A DNA stretch of 64,000 bases from Tricholomella constricta (GCA_013368375.1 JAACJP010000007.1:868001-932000), one strand, 5' to 3'; counted from the stretch's first letter, positions 21,301 to 32,326 are shown. Program-made: numbers and translations. The notes: generated from the letters alone by a model not told the origin.

Positions 21301-23053
21301 CCGAGCCGAACCCGAGGTCTTTGGGAGTGACCGCGATGCAGCTCTAATTCGAAGTGCGACTGAGACACTCCCAACGTCTCTCCACATCTATTGCTTGCAT
21401 CACACCCAAGGCAATGTTGTGCAACATTCCCGGAGGCTTCTTGGTGCATCATTCGGCTCATTCATGCAGGATTTCTGGGCGACATATCGCGCAGTATCGC
21501 CAGAGGAATTCGACCGCCTTTGGAACCAGCTTACTTCAACATATTCAGCCATCAAAGAATATCTAGACACGGAGCTCTATCCATGCCGCAAGCAATGGGC
21601 ATGGGCATGGATAAGTACAACATTTACTGCGGGTGTTCGAACTACTGGGCGAGTAGAATCAGAGAATCGTGTCACCAAGGCAGCCGTCGGAGCAAAGACG
21701 AGCGCAAAGCAGCTCTATGACTTCCTCAACGAGCGCAGCCTGCAGCAAACACAGCAAGACTATCAGCGTGTCCGAGACGTGCGTCGTACATTTCTCGCTC
21801 ACACATACATCAACTGATTTTGTATACAGTCATCACGAAAGCAACACGACCGTCCAATTGAAAGTATTTTTCCGGGACCACTTGCCCTCCTCCGTGAACA
21901 CGCTGGACCGTTTGCTCTCCATACATGTTATGGACAAATGGAGCTGAGTCTCACATACAGAACGGACGTTGTTCAACTTCCCGATGGGATACGGCACTGG
22001 GTTTGTCACATTTATATCGTCTTTCTCGGAACTGATTGGATATGAATAGAACGAATATGCCATCAAGACCAGTACTGAGCTGGGGTTTAATTGGGAAGGA
22101 GGCGAGGAGCGAGTAAGTTTCGAAATATATTTTCGCTGTCCCTAGAACTGATCAGTGTTATTAGCATGGAATAAATGCTTTCACTAATGACAAGGCGTAC
22201 ATATCAACTCGTTGGCTCCTTCGCCTCATCAGCAATCGTGGCCACCACATCAAGCACCTACTCCGTGTCACGCGCATCGGAACCTCAACCATACATTATG
22301 TGGCAATTCTCTCAGGCGGGCAGTACATATGTGACTGTTGTATGGGCCTCAATCTTGGTGTTCCGTGTCGGCATTATTTCCAAGTCTTACTCAAGATGCC
22401 AGGTCTGAAATTTCACATTGGCCTTGTACGCGCTCGGTAGGTGATCACGGTCAAGACACTACTATCGGAAGCTTAAATAGTCATCTGTAGCTGGTACCAG
22501 AACCCGGACCTTGATGTCTCGAAGGTTTCTGCTATCTCTTTGGAGAACGTTCGTCTGCAGCAGTCTCGGGAAGACCTCAATTTTGCTCAACACGCTGCCG
22601 TACCCATGTCCAATACACTGGATGCTCCGATACAAGCACGTCGTACAGACACCCTGCCGGCGCGAGCAGTTTTTCATGAGACTCAGGCTGCTATTCGAAA
22701 CCTCTCTGCCCATGTTCAAACACAAGAGCACCTCGATAACCTACTCGAGAAAATATACAGTATCCAGTACGTCAATGCAGGCTTACTACTATTAGATGCA
22801 AGCTCTAATCATTCTCAACAGACAAGACCATAATGAAGAGCTTCGCCGTGAGCGTCTTCAGGACCCACTCACAATCGAGCATAAAGGTCGACCCAGGACT
22901 CAACGTTTGACGAGTGCCCTCGAAGGCCGTGCTAGAGGTGGAGGAGGTAGCACTCTACGGTCGCGGCAAGGCAGGGCTGAAGGTCGGCACTGCGGTGTCT
23001 GTCGTAAGCCTGGACATAATCGCGCGACGTGCCCTCGGCTTCACGGGCCTTAG
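18333..23053 (+). CDS. MULE transposase fused to a Ulp1/C48-like protease domain
   Basis: Ten exons: 18333-18662, 18723-19493, 19545-19643, 19705-19918, 19968-21778, 21830-22000, 22050-22112, 22165-22436, 22491-22766 and 22822-23053. All join in frame to about 1322 residues. In order: a region of unknown role; a C48-type cysteine protease with His near 257 (DHYSAYI), Asp near 272 (GDSLG), Gln (PQQNN) and Cys near 319 (SGSCGI); a linker with five SUMO-interaction-like motifs (IIDLIS, YIDLTS, IEFIS, IEIIS, IEIIP); a FAR1/WRKY-GCM1 zinc finger (CQAHVNV to FEHNHD); a MULE DDE core (VDSYG, SDRD, RVESEN); LLREHAGPFALHTCY; a SWIM finger (CDC…PCRHYF); and a CCHC knuckle (CGVCRKPGHNRATC). The start at 18333 is provisional. 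Two genes sharing exons by alternative splicing cannot be excluded. Confidence 0.8.
18722..18743. repeat. Perfect short inverted repeat at the first 3' splice site
   Basis: GATCACCTTG, two bases, CAAGGTGATC. It overlaps the acceptor of intron 1 of the MULE2 gene and is conserved in MULE1 (8511-8532). It may form a hairpin in the pre-mRNA; alternatively it is chance conservation in coding sequence. Confidence 0.6.
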
Positions 23054-23977
23054 GCGCATCCCTGACCATGATGTAGCGTATATCATTGAAGAAAATTTTA
23101 TCGATAGACATGACTCAGCAACATCGAATCCCCCCACCTCCCGTTCTCTGCTCCCTCGAAGCGCAGCTGGCTCTCCTCAACAAGGAAACTGGAGTACACA
23201 GTGAGGGCGTGGCCAGATGAAGGTGAAAGTCGATGTCTATCTGATTAACTTGTCATGCAGTACGAGTAGCGCAGTCGGTGTGATGGACCGGGGTCAGTAT
23301 CATGTCGGCAATAGTGATTTTGAGCATATTGGGTTGGGATTCTGTAGACCATCAGCCTTAGAGCGCTACGAACATCATGACAGCTTACTCACTTGGGCAC
23401 CCTCCCATCCGAGATCAACCACAACCTAGATTCCAGTCTGTAGATGTGAGACCAACATGTCAAAAGCAGGAGACAAAGGCTGCATCATAAAATCAGTCTC
23501 AACTCGACCGGAAAAAAAATTAACACAAATGAAGTATATATAGTGAGCGGCCGTGTGCCCGTGGGTGAGGCTCGCCGTACAGCTCACTATCATATAAGGT
23601 ATAGTGAATTCAAACGAAATTGGCAAGCATACCGGGCAGGAATCTCGGTGAGCGGTTACTCTCGTGGCCGTGCGCTTGCCACACCGGTGGTAACAGTGTG
23701 CGTGAAGTGATCGTTGCTTGATTGGTTGGCCAAGAGCAATCACTTGAGCAGTCAAACATTGCCCACTTTCTAGACCAAGGGAGGTTCGTTTAGAAAAGAG
23801 CAAGCGGTCCAGGGATTGGTAGAGGGAGAATGATGAATCGGGACGGCATCATCGAGCGTTACATTTTAGTTAGCAGATAATGAGATATTTTTTGTCACGC
23901 TGGTAATCCAAGTATCGAATCCGAGGTATACGGAGGGGGGGTTCATACATTATGGGGGTTCACAAATAGAATTATCC

Positions 23978-23986
23978 TTCATATCA
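23978..23986. repeat. MULE2 target-site duplication, right copy
   Basis: TTCATATCA directly after the right terminal repeat of MULE2; partner of 17956-17964. Confidence 0.93.
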
Positions 23987-24176
23987 ACCGTTGAGAGGCA
24001 ATTTACTGTATTATTTCTGATTTTATGGGTTATGATATCCACCCAAAGCCATGGGTTATGGGAAATGGGAGGTTTCGAAAAATTACCCGCGAACCAAGTC
24101 GGTGGATGGCCCAAACCTATGGGTTATTGTAGATTATGGGTTTATAGAGCTATGGCTTATGACAGCTTCGACTGTA

Positions 24177-24899
24177 GAATGATTCGTGCAATTGGATCAA
24201 TCGCCTCGAAAACAATGGACGGGCATCGATTATGAACACTTACATGGCTTTATATTCAAATAAGTTCCATTGCTACGACGGCAAGACATGGACATATCCA
24301 TCGAAATCTCAACTGAAGTTGCGTTCGAAGCGCTAGTCGACGAAACGAGCCAGAGCGGGAGCATGTCGTTGTGGGCCCTGAGTTGTACACCTACGAGGAG
24401 GTATTTCGGGTCTGTGTCTTTTCAAGTAACACGCTGACAGCTGCAGCACTATTGAAAGGACGATTCACAAGTGCCGGAATAACGACGAAGCAAAGGAATG
24501 GAAAATCACTGGCAGAAGATCATGCCCTCGCTTGTGAACCCCATTGCCTCCGGGGCTGAAGGAACCTTTTTTTCACTCTGAAGTCAAAGACATTGGGAAT
24601 AGATGCTTTCAGGACAATCACCTGGCTTGGGTCGTCAATTAGATGGTCAACGTTGGTTCTGTGGAAGCCTATCACCTATCTAGATGCGATGGAATGCAAG
24701 ATTAGAGTGCTCTATTGTACATACAGATGTATCCCCGGAAGCGATGAGTAGGTGCGGTAAGGATGGGAATAAAGTAAATGTCACTGGTATCGACGTCCAA
24801 TCCTCGAAAGGTATAAGAGGTGTTGTTCATGATTTGGGAGTTATTTCGAGAACCGGAGCTGTGAAGATGAGAACACTGTATGTAATTCAATGCCTGGAT
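24177..24899. other. Intergenic, no gene seen
   Basis: Between the end of P2 and the stop of the DUF5648 gene. Only short, unsupported frames occur. No repeat or RNA gene was recognised. Confidence 0.5.
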
Positions 24900-25504
24900 T
24901 CACGTACCATCCTCCTCGAGCGGATATATGTACCCGACTACTTCTTCCTGTGTCCACCCATTGCGCGACGCGTCCTCCCGCTCCTGCTCAGACGTTGTAT
25001 AATAGTGGTCATGCGCGGGTGCATTGTGCAAGCGATATAACGGAACCAGCCCCGGCCCGCTCGAAGTATACACATACCCCAGCGTGCCTTCAACGTGATA
25101 TCCCAGACGTTTGACGGAGTGGTCCCGTTCCAGTGCAGACGTTGTGTAGAAGTGGTCTATCAGTCCTATCGAGTATAGCCGGAAAAGTGGGACAGTGTCG
25201 GCCTGCTCTTCAGTGTAGATGTAGCCAGTAGTGGTGCCTTTCGGTCCTTCGAGAGAAAAACCATAGAAGTCGATCAGAAATTTCACTTCCGTATCGTTTG
25301 TAGAGTAGAAGTGATCGATGCGATCGGTGTTCATTGCAGACCATATCCTGGTGGTTCCTGGAGGGGCTCTGGACTGGAAGAAGACAGTCAGCGAATGACA
25401 CAGCTAGCGTCATGTAGAAACTGACTGACTTGTATGCTGTTTGCGACCACCGAGCATAGAAACTGCCCAACAGTAAAGACAGTGGTCAATGAAGCTAGCT
25501 TCAT
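24900..25504 (-). CDS. Secreted protein with DUF5648-type repeats
   Basis: Exons 25504-25430 and 25373-24900 give 182 residues. The first exon is almost exactly a signal peptide (MKLASLTTVFTVGQFLCSVVA), and the mature protein begins near residue 22. The rest contains three imperfect repeats of the pattern RxxxxDHFYTTxxxE…G(Y/F)…GYIYT, recognisable at DHFYSTND, DHFYTTSALERD and DHYYTTSEQERED. This is the DUF5648 pattern found in secreted fungal and bacterial proteins, sometimes attached to hydrolases or lectin-like domains. The protein is probably extracellular and binding rather than catalytic; that role is inference. It ends 303 bp from the dihydroxyacetone kinase stop. Confidence 0.75.
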
Positions 25505-25807
25505 CGTTTCTGACTGCCCTTCGTTAGTGGAGTGTGCAAGACAAAAGCTGGTTGCACGACCGCCACTCGAAAACAAGTTTGGAAAGAAGGGTGTTGATAA
25601 ATAAGCCGCGACTCATTACAATAACGCGTCCCCTTATCGGGAACTAAAACGCGTGGTCTCATCAACTTCAAGCTTGTAGTTGTCGACCCGATCCAAACCA
25701 TGATGTGCTAGTCTTGTGATGAGCAAGGGACCCATGGCATTCGGAAGCGCGATCACTCGAGCAATATCCAAGTACGACAAAACGTCGCCATAGCCGTCAG
25801 GTTCGAT
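25505..25807. other. Intergenic between DUF5648 gene and dihydroxyacetone kinase
   Basis: Holds the upstream region of the DUF5648 gene and the 3' flank of the kinase gene. Nothing else was recognised. Confidence 0.5.
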
Positions 25808-27959
25808 TCAGACACTGTCCAATAAACCGTGACAAAGACCTTCAACTATTGCTAACACGCCCCACGCCCCAGGATCCGGAGGAAGAGGCCCCGCGTCTCT
25901 CGGAATGCTAACGTACGCTGCTCTACCTAGGGCCGCTTGCATTAACCGAGTACTTTCAGCACCTTTTCTCGCGGCTTCAACAGCTTGCTCGAGAGTGTTC
26001 CCCTCCGAAAGGGCTTTACAGAAAGGAGCCACGGCATCGACAAGTGTGCGATCACCTGGTTTGGCTGGTGTGTGCTTGCTGAGGGCATTGAGACCGCTCT
26101 CCAGTGCAGGACCCCAGGATAAGCCCGTTGCTGAGAGCTGCTCCAAATCCCTGAGGGCAGCAGAAACCGCGGTGAAGAAGATCGCAAAAACTGTGGAACA
26201 ACGATATAACCAAGTGCATGAACAGTTTCGCCCTCACTTACGTGCACCAATTGTTCCTCCCATGTGGTCCTCCAATATGTCGCCAATACATCGAACAAGG
26301 TCGTGGAAAGTCATGCCGACCACACGCACCTCAGTGCTATCCAGATAAGCAAGAATTGCTGCATGCAAATAAGCTCAAGTTGGAGATAGTTGTTTGAAAT
26401 TCGACGATACTACCTTTGGCGCCAGCAGCGAAAGTTTCTCCACAATCACCATCGCCCAAGACCGTGTCAAATTCGGTGATGGCCTCCTCCTGGCGGAGAA
26501 CCGATTCACATGCGGACCTGATGGCCCGCTCGACATTATATGAAACATTTCCCGATCCCTGAATGGCTGGAGACGATGAGGTCGCACCCGCTCCTTGGAG
26601 ATGGAGCTCAAGGTCTCGGGTACTCTTCTTGGAAGGCTGACTGCGAACTCCAACCCAACCAGCAGCATCCGTAGGGTCGTCGAGGAGATCTGGGATATTG
26701 ACTGCAATGTCCCAGCCAGGGGAAGCTTGAAGGACACGGTTAACTCCTGATAGGTTGAGAATTGAAATCGAAAATCCAGGAGCGTTGAGAGACGTCATGT
26801 AAGCCGACGAGCACACCCGAACTGGGTAGATGCTAATGGCAGCTGGATGGGTATAACAGTCAGGCAAAGTTAAAATATTGTCCCTCACTGCAAAAGCTCA
26901 CCCAATTGCTCGAGTATCTCATCCAGCACAGCATTCATCTCCAGCTGTGACATCCCGCCGAGGTTGTTCACGAAAAGAACAACTTCGTCAGCTTCCAAAT
27001 TTCCATTCAGACCTTGAAATTGAAGGAAAGGAGCCCCGCTACCCTCTTTTGAACGCATGATGAGGCTAAGCATTTCTTGGACGAGTTTCTCTGACCCTTC
27101 CATCTTCTTCCTAGTCACCCCAGGCTCGTTATGAAGTCCCAAACCTATCTCGCATTCATCATCCGCCATCCTCATTGCATCACTCACCCCCGAGCCACGT
27201 CCAGGTACATGACAGTGCTCCAGTCCAACCCCGATACTAGCCAAATTGTACACCACAGCATCTCCTAGACGCTTCACGCGAGCAAGGGACTCCCCTCTTT
27301 CAGCGAACGCACCAAGTACCTTGCATACAAGGATATTGCCAGCGAGTCCACGAGCCCCGACGAGGCTCCTCCTGGCCTGCGCATCAGAGTCTGAGGCTGG
27401 TCGAAGAAGGGAAACGTCGTCTGCGACAACGACACTTTCTATCTTAATCCGGGAAGATGCTAGAGCCTTCTCTATCGCAAGCCCAAAGTTCAGGCGGTCG
27501 CCGGTGTAATTATTGATGATCACTAGAACGTCCTTGTACACGTCGGCCAGGTCTGTTTCGACGATACTCGCGCCGGAGGACGACGCGAGATAGATGGTCT
27601 GTAGGATCTGCTTTGCACTAGGACTGGCGAAGATATCCCCTGAGACTGACGCGGAGAGCATCCCACGCCCGGTGTAGCCGGCATGAGCAGGTTCGTGGCC
27701 TGCGCCGCCACCTGAGATTACTGCCACAGTCGCGCGCGGATTTCCTTCTTTCGCGGGAGGGCTTAAGTCATGAGCAACGTAGACTGACTTCGAGGCAGAA
27801 TGTCTGATTGCGGCGCAGTGAGAACAGGGAACAGGTTTTCAATTGCACAAAGTAATCCTGGATCACTCACAGCTTGAGAGATGGGCTGAGTGCTACCGCA
27901 CCTCTTAGGGACTTGAGCACAAGTCCATCCGCCGAGTTGAACAGGTGTTTTGTAGACAT
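25808..27959 (-). CDS. DAK1: Dihydroxyacetone (glycerone) kinase
   Basis: ATP-dependent kinase making dihydroxyacetone phosphate, used in glycerol catabolism, detoxification of dihydroxyacetone and osmotic adjustment in the cytosol. Exons 27959-27871, 27803-26902, 26842-26414, 26358-26242 and 26190-25808 give 639 residues, slightly longer than typical single-chain eukaryotic enzymes (about 580-610). The N-terminal DhaK domain has HLFNSADGLVLKSLRGAVAL at the start, the substrate loop ISGGGAGHEP near residue 60 and the His that binds substrate covalently in EHCHVPGR near 226-228. The C-terminal DhaL domain has the Mg-ATP motif GDGDCG near residue 460 and GDRTLVDAVAPF. An apparent frame change near the N terminus is a normal 67-nt intron. 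Confidence 0.93.
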
Positions 27960-28521
27960 TGTCCAGGTTTGAGGTTGCCACACCTTCTTTCGAAGCCCTC
28001 ACCTCCGTCATCCCACCTGACCTTTCTCATTCCCACAGGACGTCAGAGAGAACGAGCAATTTTGGGTGAATGACGGAGATGTAGATATCTGGATGTGGAG
28101 TGACGGGGGTCATAAGTGCTGTGATTCTGTCATCGGAGAGGCAAGAAGTAAAATTGGACGGTGCCTGGGCCAAGACCGTGGTATATTATTTTAATACTTA
28201 CTACATACGCGGAGCGCGTGTCAAACGCGTTTCCGAGTTCAAGCAAATTAACGCATTTCGATTCGCGCAGGCATAACTCTAAAGAGCCTTTCGTCCGAAT
28301 GCCCAAGCGTCAAATAGAGTTGTTGTCAGAAATATGATTATTCTAAAGTTAATGAAGACATGATGGGAAGGAGCTGAAACCGGGGAGTATCCCAGTCTCT
28401 CCTTAGGACTGGCATCAGTCGTTCCCCCATTCTGTACTACATATTTAGATAAAAGCATCTAGATAGGAGCATCCTACACGCCTGCGTGTTCCTCGATCCT
28501 TTGCTCATTTAGATTAAAGCA
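27960..28521. other. Intergenic: upstream of the kinase gene, 3' of the chitinase gene
   Basis: AT-richer DNA with no long frame. It contains a short repeated segment, AGATAAAAGCA/AGATTAAAGCA-like, around 28447-28522. No RNA gene or transposon end was seen. Confidence 0.5.
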
Positions 28522-30285
28522 CTAGGAGCATATTTGTTCGATACCCATAGCTCCGCTGATAGAGTCGATTAAAATGTCGTTCGAGTCACCAGCGGAGTGC
28601 CACATGGCGAAGCCTCTGAGCCCATTCGCGTTGATGAATTCGCCTTTAGCAGCTGGACAAGAAGATGAATATGAAAAACGTCAAGAGGATATCAAAGAAG
28701 TTTACCAAAACTCGTCGGATCATCGTAGGAAATCATGACCTGTGTGCTCTTATTATAGACGTAGGGCTAGACTCGGCATTGAGCTTGAAGGTGCAGCATC
28801 CTCTTGATCCAAAACTCACCGTCTGGCTGCAGTTGTCATACCTATAATCGATTCCGTCCGCAGGCCAGCCATCAGCGTTGAGGAAGCCGCCGTCAATCAT
28901 TCCCCAAAAATCAAAAACGCCACCGACGCCAACAGGTGCGCCGCATTGGTCGACACCTACCAGTTTAATTAATTTTAAAGGCCTCAATGCTTGTATGAAG
29001 TCGAGAGACATACCACCACCTCCATCTTCCTTGTAGCCGGCTGGTTGTTGCGCTTTGTCGAAGGTGGGGTAGGCGGCCAATTGTCCTGGACTCGAAAGAG
29101 CATTTGCGGCGTCGACATGGAAGCTGTGGCCGTAAGAAGCAATTCCCAGAGCGATCTATTCAAATTTTGAGTATCATCCTTCTGATTGTCGAAGATGCTT
29201 ACCTTGTTCGCCGGAAATTCCGCAGCCGTCCAAGCCTCAACTGCAGAGGTCGCCGAGCCGGCCTTCGTGGGCGCACATGAATCATCTAGTGGAGCGTTCG
29301 GTCCTACACCAGCGGTTGACCATGATCCCCAAATATCGTAAGCCATGATCGCTGTAAGCAAACCTCCTTCAGCACGAAGCTACAGGCATGAGCCATGAAC
29401 ACACGGACCGATGTGATCGAGGACGGCCGCAAAGCCGGAAACATCCGTCATTGGCGTGCCGTCAGCACCATTGAATGGTGCAGTCCCTACGGCAGCAGAT
29501 ATGATCAAGTTGGACGGTGCCTTTGCCCGGAGAGCTTGTAGGAACAAGAGGAAATTTGCTGAATCGTTCGGGGATATGATGTTGCAGCCGATCCCTTGTT
29601 TGTTCGGATATTCCCAACTGAAAATCATGCCTCAGCTCCCGTACTCGGAGATTGAACCTAGGATTAGGGACGTACTCAAAATCAATACCATCGAGTTGGT
29701 ACTGTGAGACGAGACCAAGAACAGCACCGAGGAACGCGGTACGATTGGCCTCCGTCGCTACGGCCGTGGAAAAGTATTGTGAACCGGTCCATCCGCCGAT
29801 GGATACAAGGGCGTTGACACTCTGTGCCAAGCTGCTCAGTTTCTGGACATATGACATGTGGTCACAGTGACGTACATTCTTCTTTGCTTCTGCAACAAAA
29901 ATCGGAAGCACCTGTTGACTGACCGAATCCAGCGAAATCACAGAAGAATCAGGGGTAGTCACACTGAGAACAGCACCAACCGATACCGTCAGATCGCACA
30001 CAAAACGCAACTCAGTGGCAGCAGCACGTACGCGAAGGCAAATGTCAGAACATTGTACTTGGACCAAGAGATCGTGTTGGGGGGGAATTGCGTGCCGAGC
30101 CAGCCGGGGTACCACGCAGCAGCGAGGACATCTTCGGATGCTGAGATATTTGTGGCGCTACCGTGGACGCTCTGAGTCGTTTGCGTCGGTGGAACCAGCC
30201 CACACAACGGAGCAGCAGAGACATAAGATGCAGTCAACAAGGAAAAGATGAAAATGAAAAAGGGAGACAGGGACAGGGGGAACAT
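28522..30285 (-). CDS. Secreted GH18 chitinase
   Basis: Endo-type glycoside hydrolase family 18 enzyme cutting chitin, likely secreted for wall remodelling or feeding. Nine exons (30285-30032, 29963-29876, 29842-29676, 29617-29409, 29351-29203, 29155-29014, 28956-28820, 28766-28706, 28652-28522) give 331 residues. A signal peptide (MFPLSLSPFFIFIFSLLTASYVSA) precedes the domain. SIGGW and the catalytic DGIDFDWEYP (DxxDxDxE, Glu as proton donor) near residue 160-170 are intact; the latter is created by joining exons 3 and 4. IMAYDIWGSW and the C-terminal GFAMWHSAGD complete the barrel. No chitin-binding module or Ser/Thr-rich tail is seen. The start was chosen at the signal peptide; upstream in-frame codons lack support. 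Confidence 0.9.
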
Positions 30286-31572
30286 CTCGTTGCACGAGGA
30301 AGGGGAGGAGGAGGTTTGGTTTGGAATAGTGTTGGGGTGGGGGTGGCGAGGGTTGATATAGAGTAAATACAACGGGCATGCATTGCCCGCAACGCGTTTG
30401 CGAGTTTAATCAGGGGCAGGCAGGCGTTGATTGTGGGGAGAGCGCGACAAGAGACACGAGGTTTAGGAACAATGCGACATCGTGGAGGTATCAGATGGCC
30501 ACGAGGGTACACGTGTATCGAAAAACAAATCCCTGGTTGAAGGCGATAGAGGGATCGAAGATAGCTGCGACGTGTCGACGCGTAGAGTTCATCCTTCGTG
30601 CGTACGAATTATTGGCGTAGACGATTCGGGGATGGTGGGCGAGGCCGGGAGACCAACGCTGCCAGACCGCGACACGTGGATCGTGAGTGAAAAGACATTT
30701 CGGAGAGTTCGGGATCGTGCCGGTCAGGACGTCAACGATACTCGATACTTTCCCAGCTACAAGGTCATCCGTGCACTTGTAAGTGTACATCAACCTCAGG
30801 TGTGTGAAACAACGTACAATGCTTGTTTACTCGGACATTTCGGCGAGCTTGTCTTAAAACGCTCTTTTTTATCCGAATCAGGACTCGTTATGGCCTCGGC
30901 CTATGCCCAAGGGAGAAGAAGAAGTCAATAACCAGTACGCGATGTCGAAATGCGAGTGCCGTATGCGACAAAAACGTTGCGTACATGGGCTACCCAGGCA
31001 AAATGATACGCAGGTCCAATCACCCCCACATGCCAGCTCAGGTAAGTTCCTACGCAGGCTATCATTAACCCAAAAGACGCCGAGATACATTGCACCTTGA
31101 GCTTGATTCAGCAAGCTGCCATTCATAGACGACAAACCGAGGGTGTGGTATTGCAACATCGTTGACATAGTCCAAAGACAAAATTGTTACCAGAAGAGTG
31201 GCGATAAGAAATACGTGGAGCAAGAAGATTGCAGAGTTGGTCGTGAGTGGGTAGCGTCGATCTCGTCGAGAATGAACAAGGAAAATTATAGATGAAGGGT
31301 GAGTTCCGGCAATTGAGCATACGAGAAATGGATGCCAAATGTGGCACAACACCTGGGAACCGCGAGCAAACAGATGGAAAAGCCGTGGTTAACAGCCCTC
31401 AATATGGCCGACTCCATTCGCAACTTGACAGTCGGGCGATTTGGATGTAATGACAAAGTGCACCAGCGGCAGAAACACCGTCAATTTACTATACACTGAA
31501 AGTGTAGGTCAGATGACGGCTCAAAGCGCAGCAGAGAAAGAAATACCTATTATTATCCTAGCTAAGGTTAAA
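30286..31572. other. Intergenic: chitinase upstream region
   Basis: About 1.3 kb between the chitinase start and the end of the JTB-like gene. A minus-strand frame around 31065-31352 includes a hydrophobic stretch (SAIFLLHVFLIATLLVTILSL), but I found no start, splice links or homology. A GGGTGGGGGTGG-like G-rich run lies near 30330-30350. Nothing firm. Confidence 0.4.
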
Positions 31573-32172
31573 CTACCGCCTCCCACCAGCAGCTGGGCCC
31601 CGAATTATCCCTATCCTCGCGGCCAACTGCCTGGCCTGCAATGCATGAAGCCGCTTCGAGCGTGCGAATAGAATTGCAAGGGCAATGACACCGAATAAGA
31701 TGTTGCATGCTATGAATTCGTAGAAGTCGGCCCGTTCTTGGGCGACGATGCGGCCGCAGGATTCCCAGGCGGGGGTTTCGCCCTCTGGATGCTGGGATTT
31801 GAAGTCTCCTGAGTGCAGTGGTGCTCCGTGGTGTGGTGGTTCATGCGACGGTGGCTTGAAAGAGGTTGCGTCTGCTTTGACACAGTGCATTAGGCGTCTG
31901 TTTCCAAACGGTTGACAGAAAGGTTCTAAAAGCTATGCAGACCGGAGGCGTGAGGACGTGCGCCAGCAAAGAGTAGGACATACTTACTGCAGATTCTGGA
32001 CATGGCTCGCATGCACCGAATGGTGTACATATGAGTCCTGGTTGGGTGTCATTGACTGGCAGGTTGGCATCTGCAAATACAAGTTGGAGGTGGCAAATCC
32101 AGGCCAGTATCGTTCTTTTGCAGTACTTTAGTACATCTAGTAAAGAAATGAGTACCTCGAACGCACAAACAT
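31573..32172 (-). CDS. JTB-like (jumping translocation breakpoint) membrane protein
   Basis: Exons 32172-32156, 32114-31988 and 31932-31573 encode 167 residues. The layout is a signal peptide (MFVRSRTILAWICHLQLVFA), a cysteine-rich luminal part (CTPFGACEPCPESA, EPFCQPFGNRRLMHC, then ESCGR), one transmembrane helix (FIACNILFGVIALAILFA) and a short basic cytosolic tail ending LAARIGIIRG. This matches the single-pass, Cys-rich JTB family as found in fungi. The role is poorly known; animal JTB is linked to mitochondria and cytokinesis. Assignment is by overall pattern, without an alignment. The gene is head to head with SEC65, with 154 bp between start codons. Confidence 0.6.
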
Positions 32173-32326
32173 ATCGTCGTTGCCAGCCTTGACGAGCAAA
32201 AAATCATCTGAGGCGCATGAACCGTGACGGAGGGGGGACAAGGACACGTGGGAAAGCCCGATCACACAAAGCCCACGACAACGATCATCCTCAACACGAT
32301 TCTTAGTGCAAATTACTACTCCAGCC
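32173..32326. promoter_or_regulatory. Shared upstream region of JTB-like gene and SEC65
   Basis: Only 154 bp separate the two divergent start codons, so promoter elements must be shared or overlap. No TATA box is obvious. Confidence 0.55.

Larger units (their letters stand above)
17965..23977 (+). mobile_element. MULE2, full-length Mutator-like element (6013 bp)
   Basis: Bounded by terminal inverted repeats of about 45 bp that start GGATAATTCTATTTGTGAAC and differ at only a few positions. Within each terminal repeat TGTGAACCCCC (or TATGAACCCCC) occurs twice, a tandem motif that may be the transposase-binding site. A 9-bp duplication flanks the element. It carries one long multi-exon gene (18333-23053) and about 0.9 kb of 3' sequence without a convincing gene. 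Confidence 0.95.
15516..24174 (-). mobile_element. P2, pogo-like Tc1/mariner element with nested MULE2
   Basis: Terminal inverted repeats of about 24 bp begin CAGTCGAAGCTGTCATAA at both ends (15516 and, reversed, 24174), flanked by TA on each side (15514-15515, 24175-24176). Without MULE2 and one copy of its target duplication the element is about 2.64 kb. Subterminal regions carry several copies of an AACCCATA/TATGGGTT motif, plausible transposase-binding sites. It encodes one intact transposase. MULE2 sits between the transposase start and the right-hand terminal repeat. Confidence 0.92.

Noticed and set aside
21838..22040. Transposase of MULE2 ending early (HTYIN stop at 21817) and a separate downstream gene
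   Set aside because: A GTGCGT donor just before that stop and seven matching downstream boundaries continue the MULE transposase through SWIM and CCHC fingers, as expected for the family.
27780..28011. Apparent frameshift at the N terminus of dihydroxyacetone kinase
   Set aside because: The longer frame there is a shadow; a different start (27959) and a 67-nt intron give the conserved HLFNSADGLVLKSLRGAV sequence.
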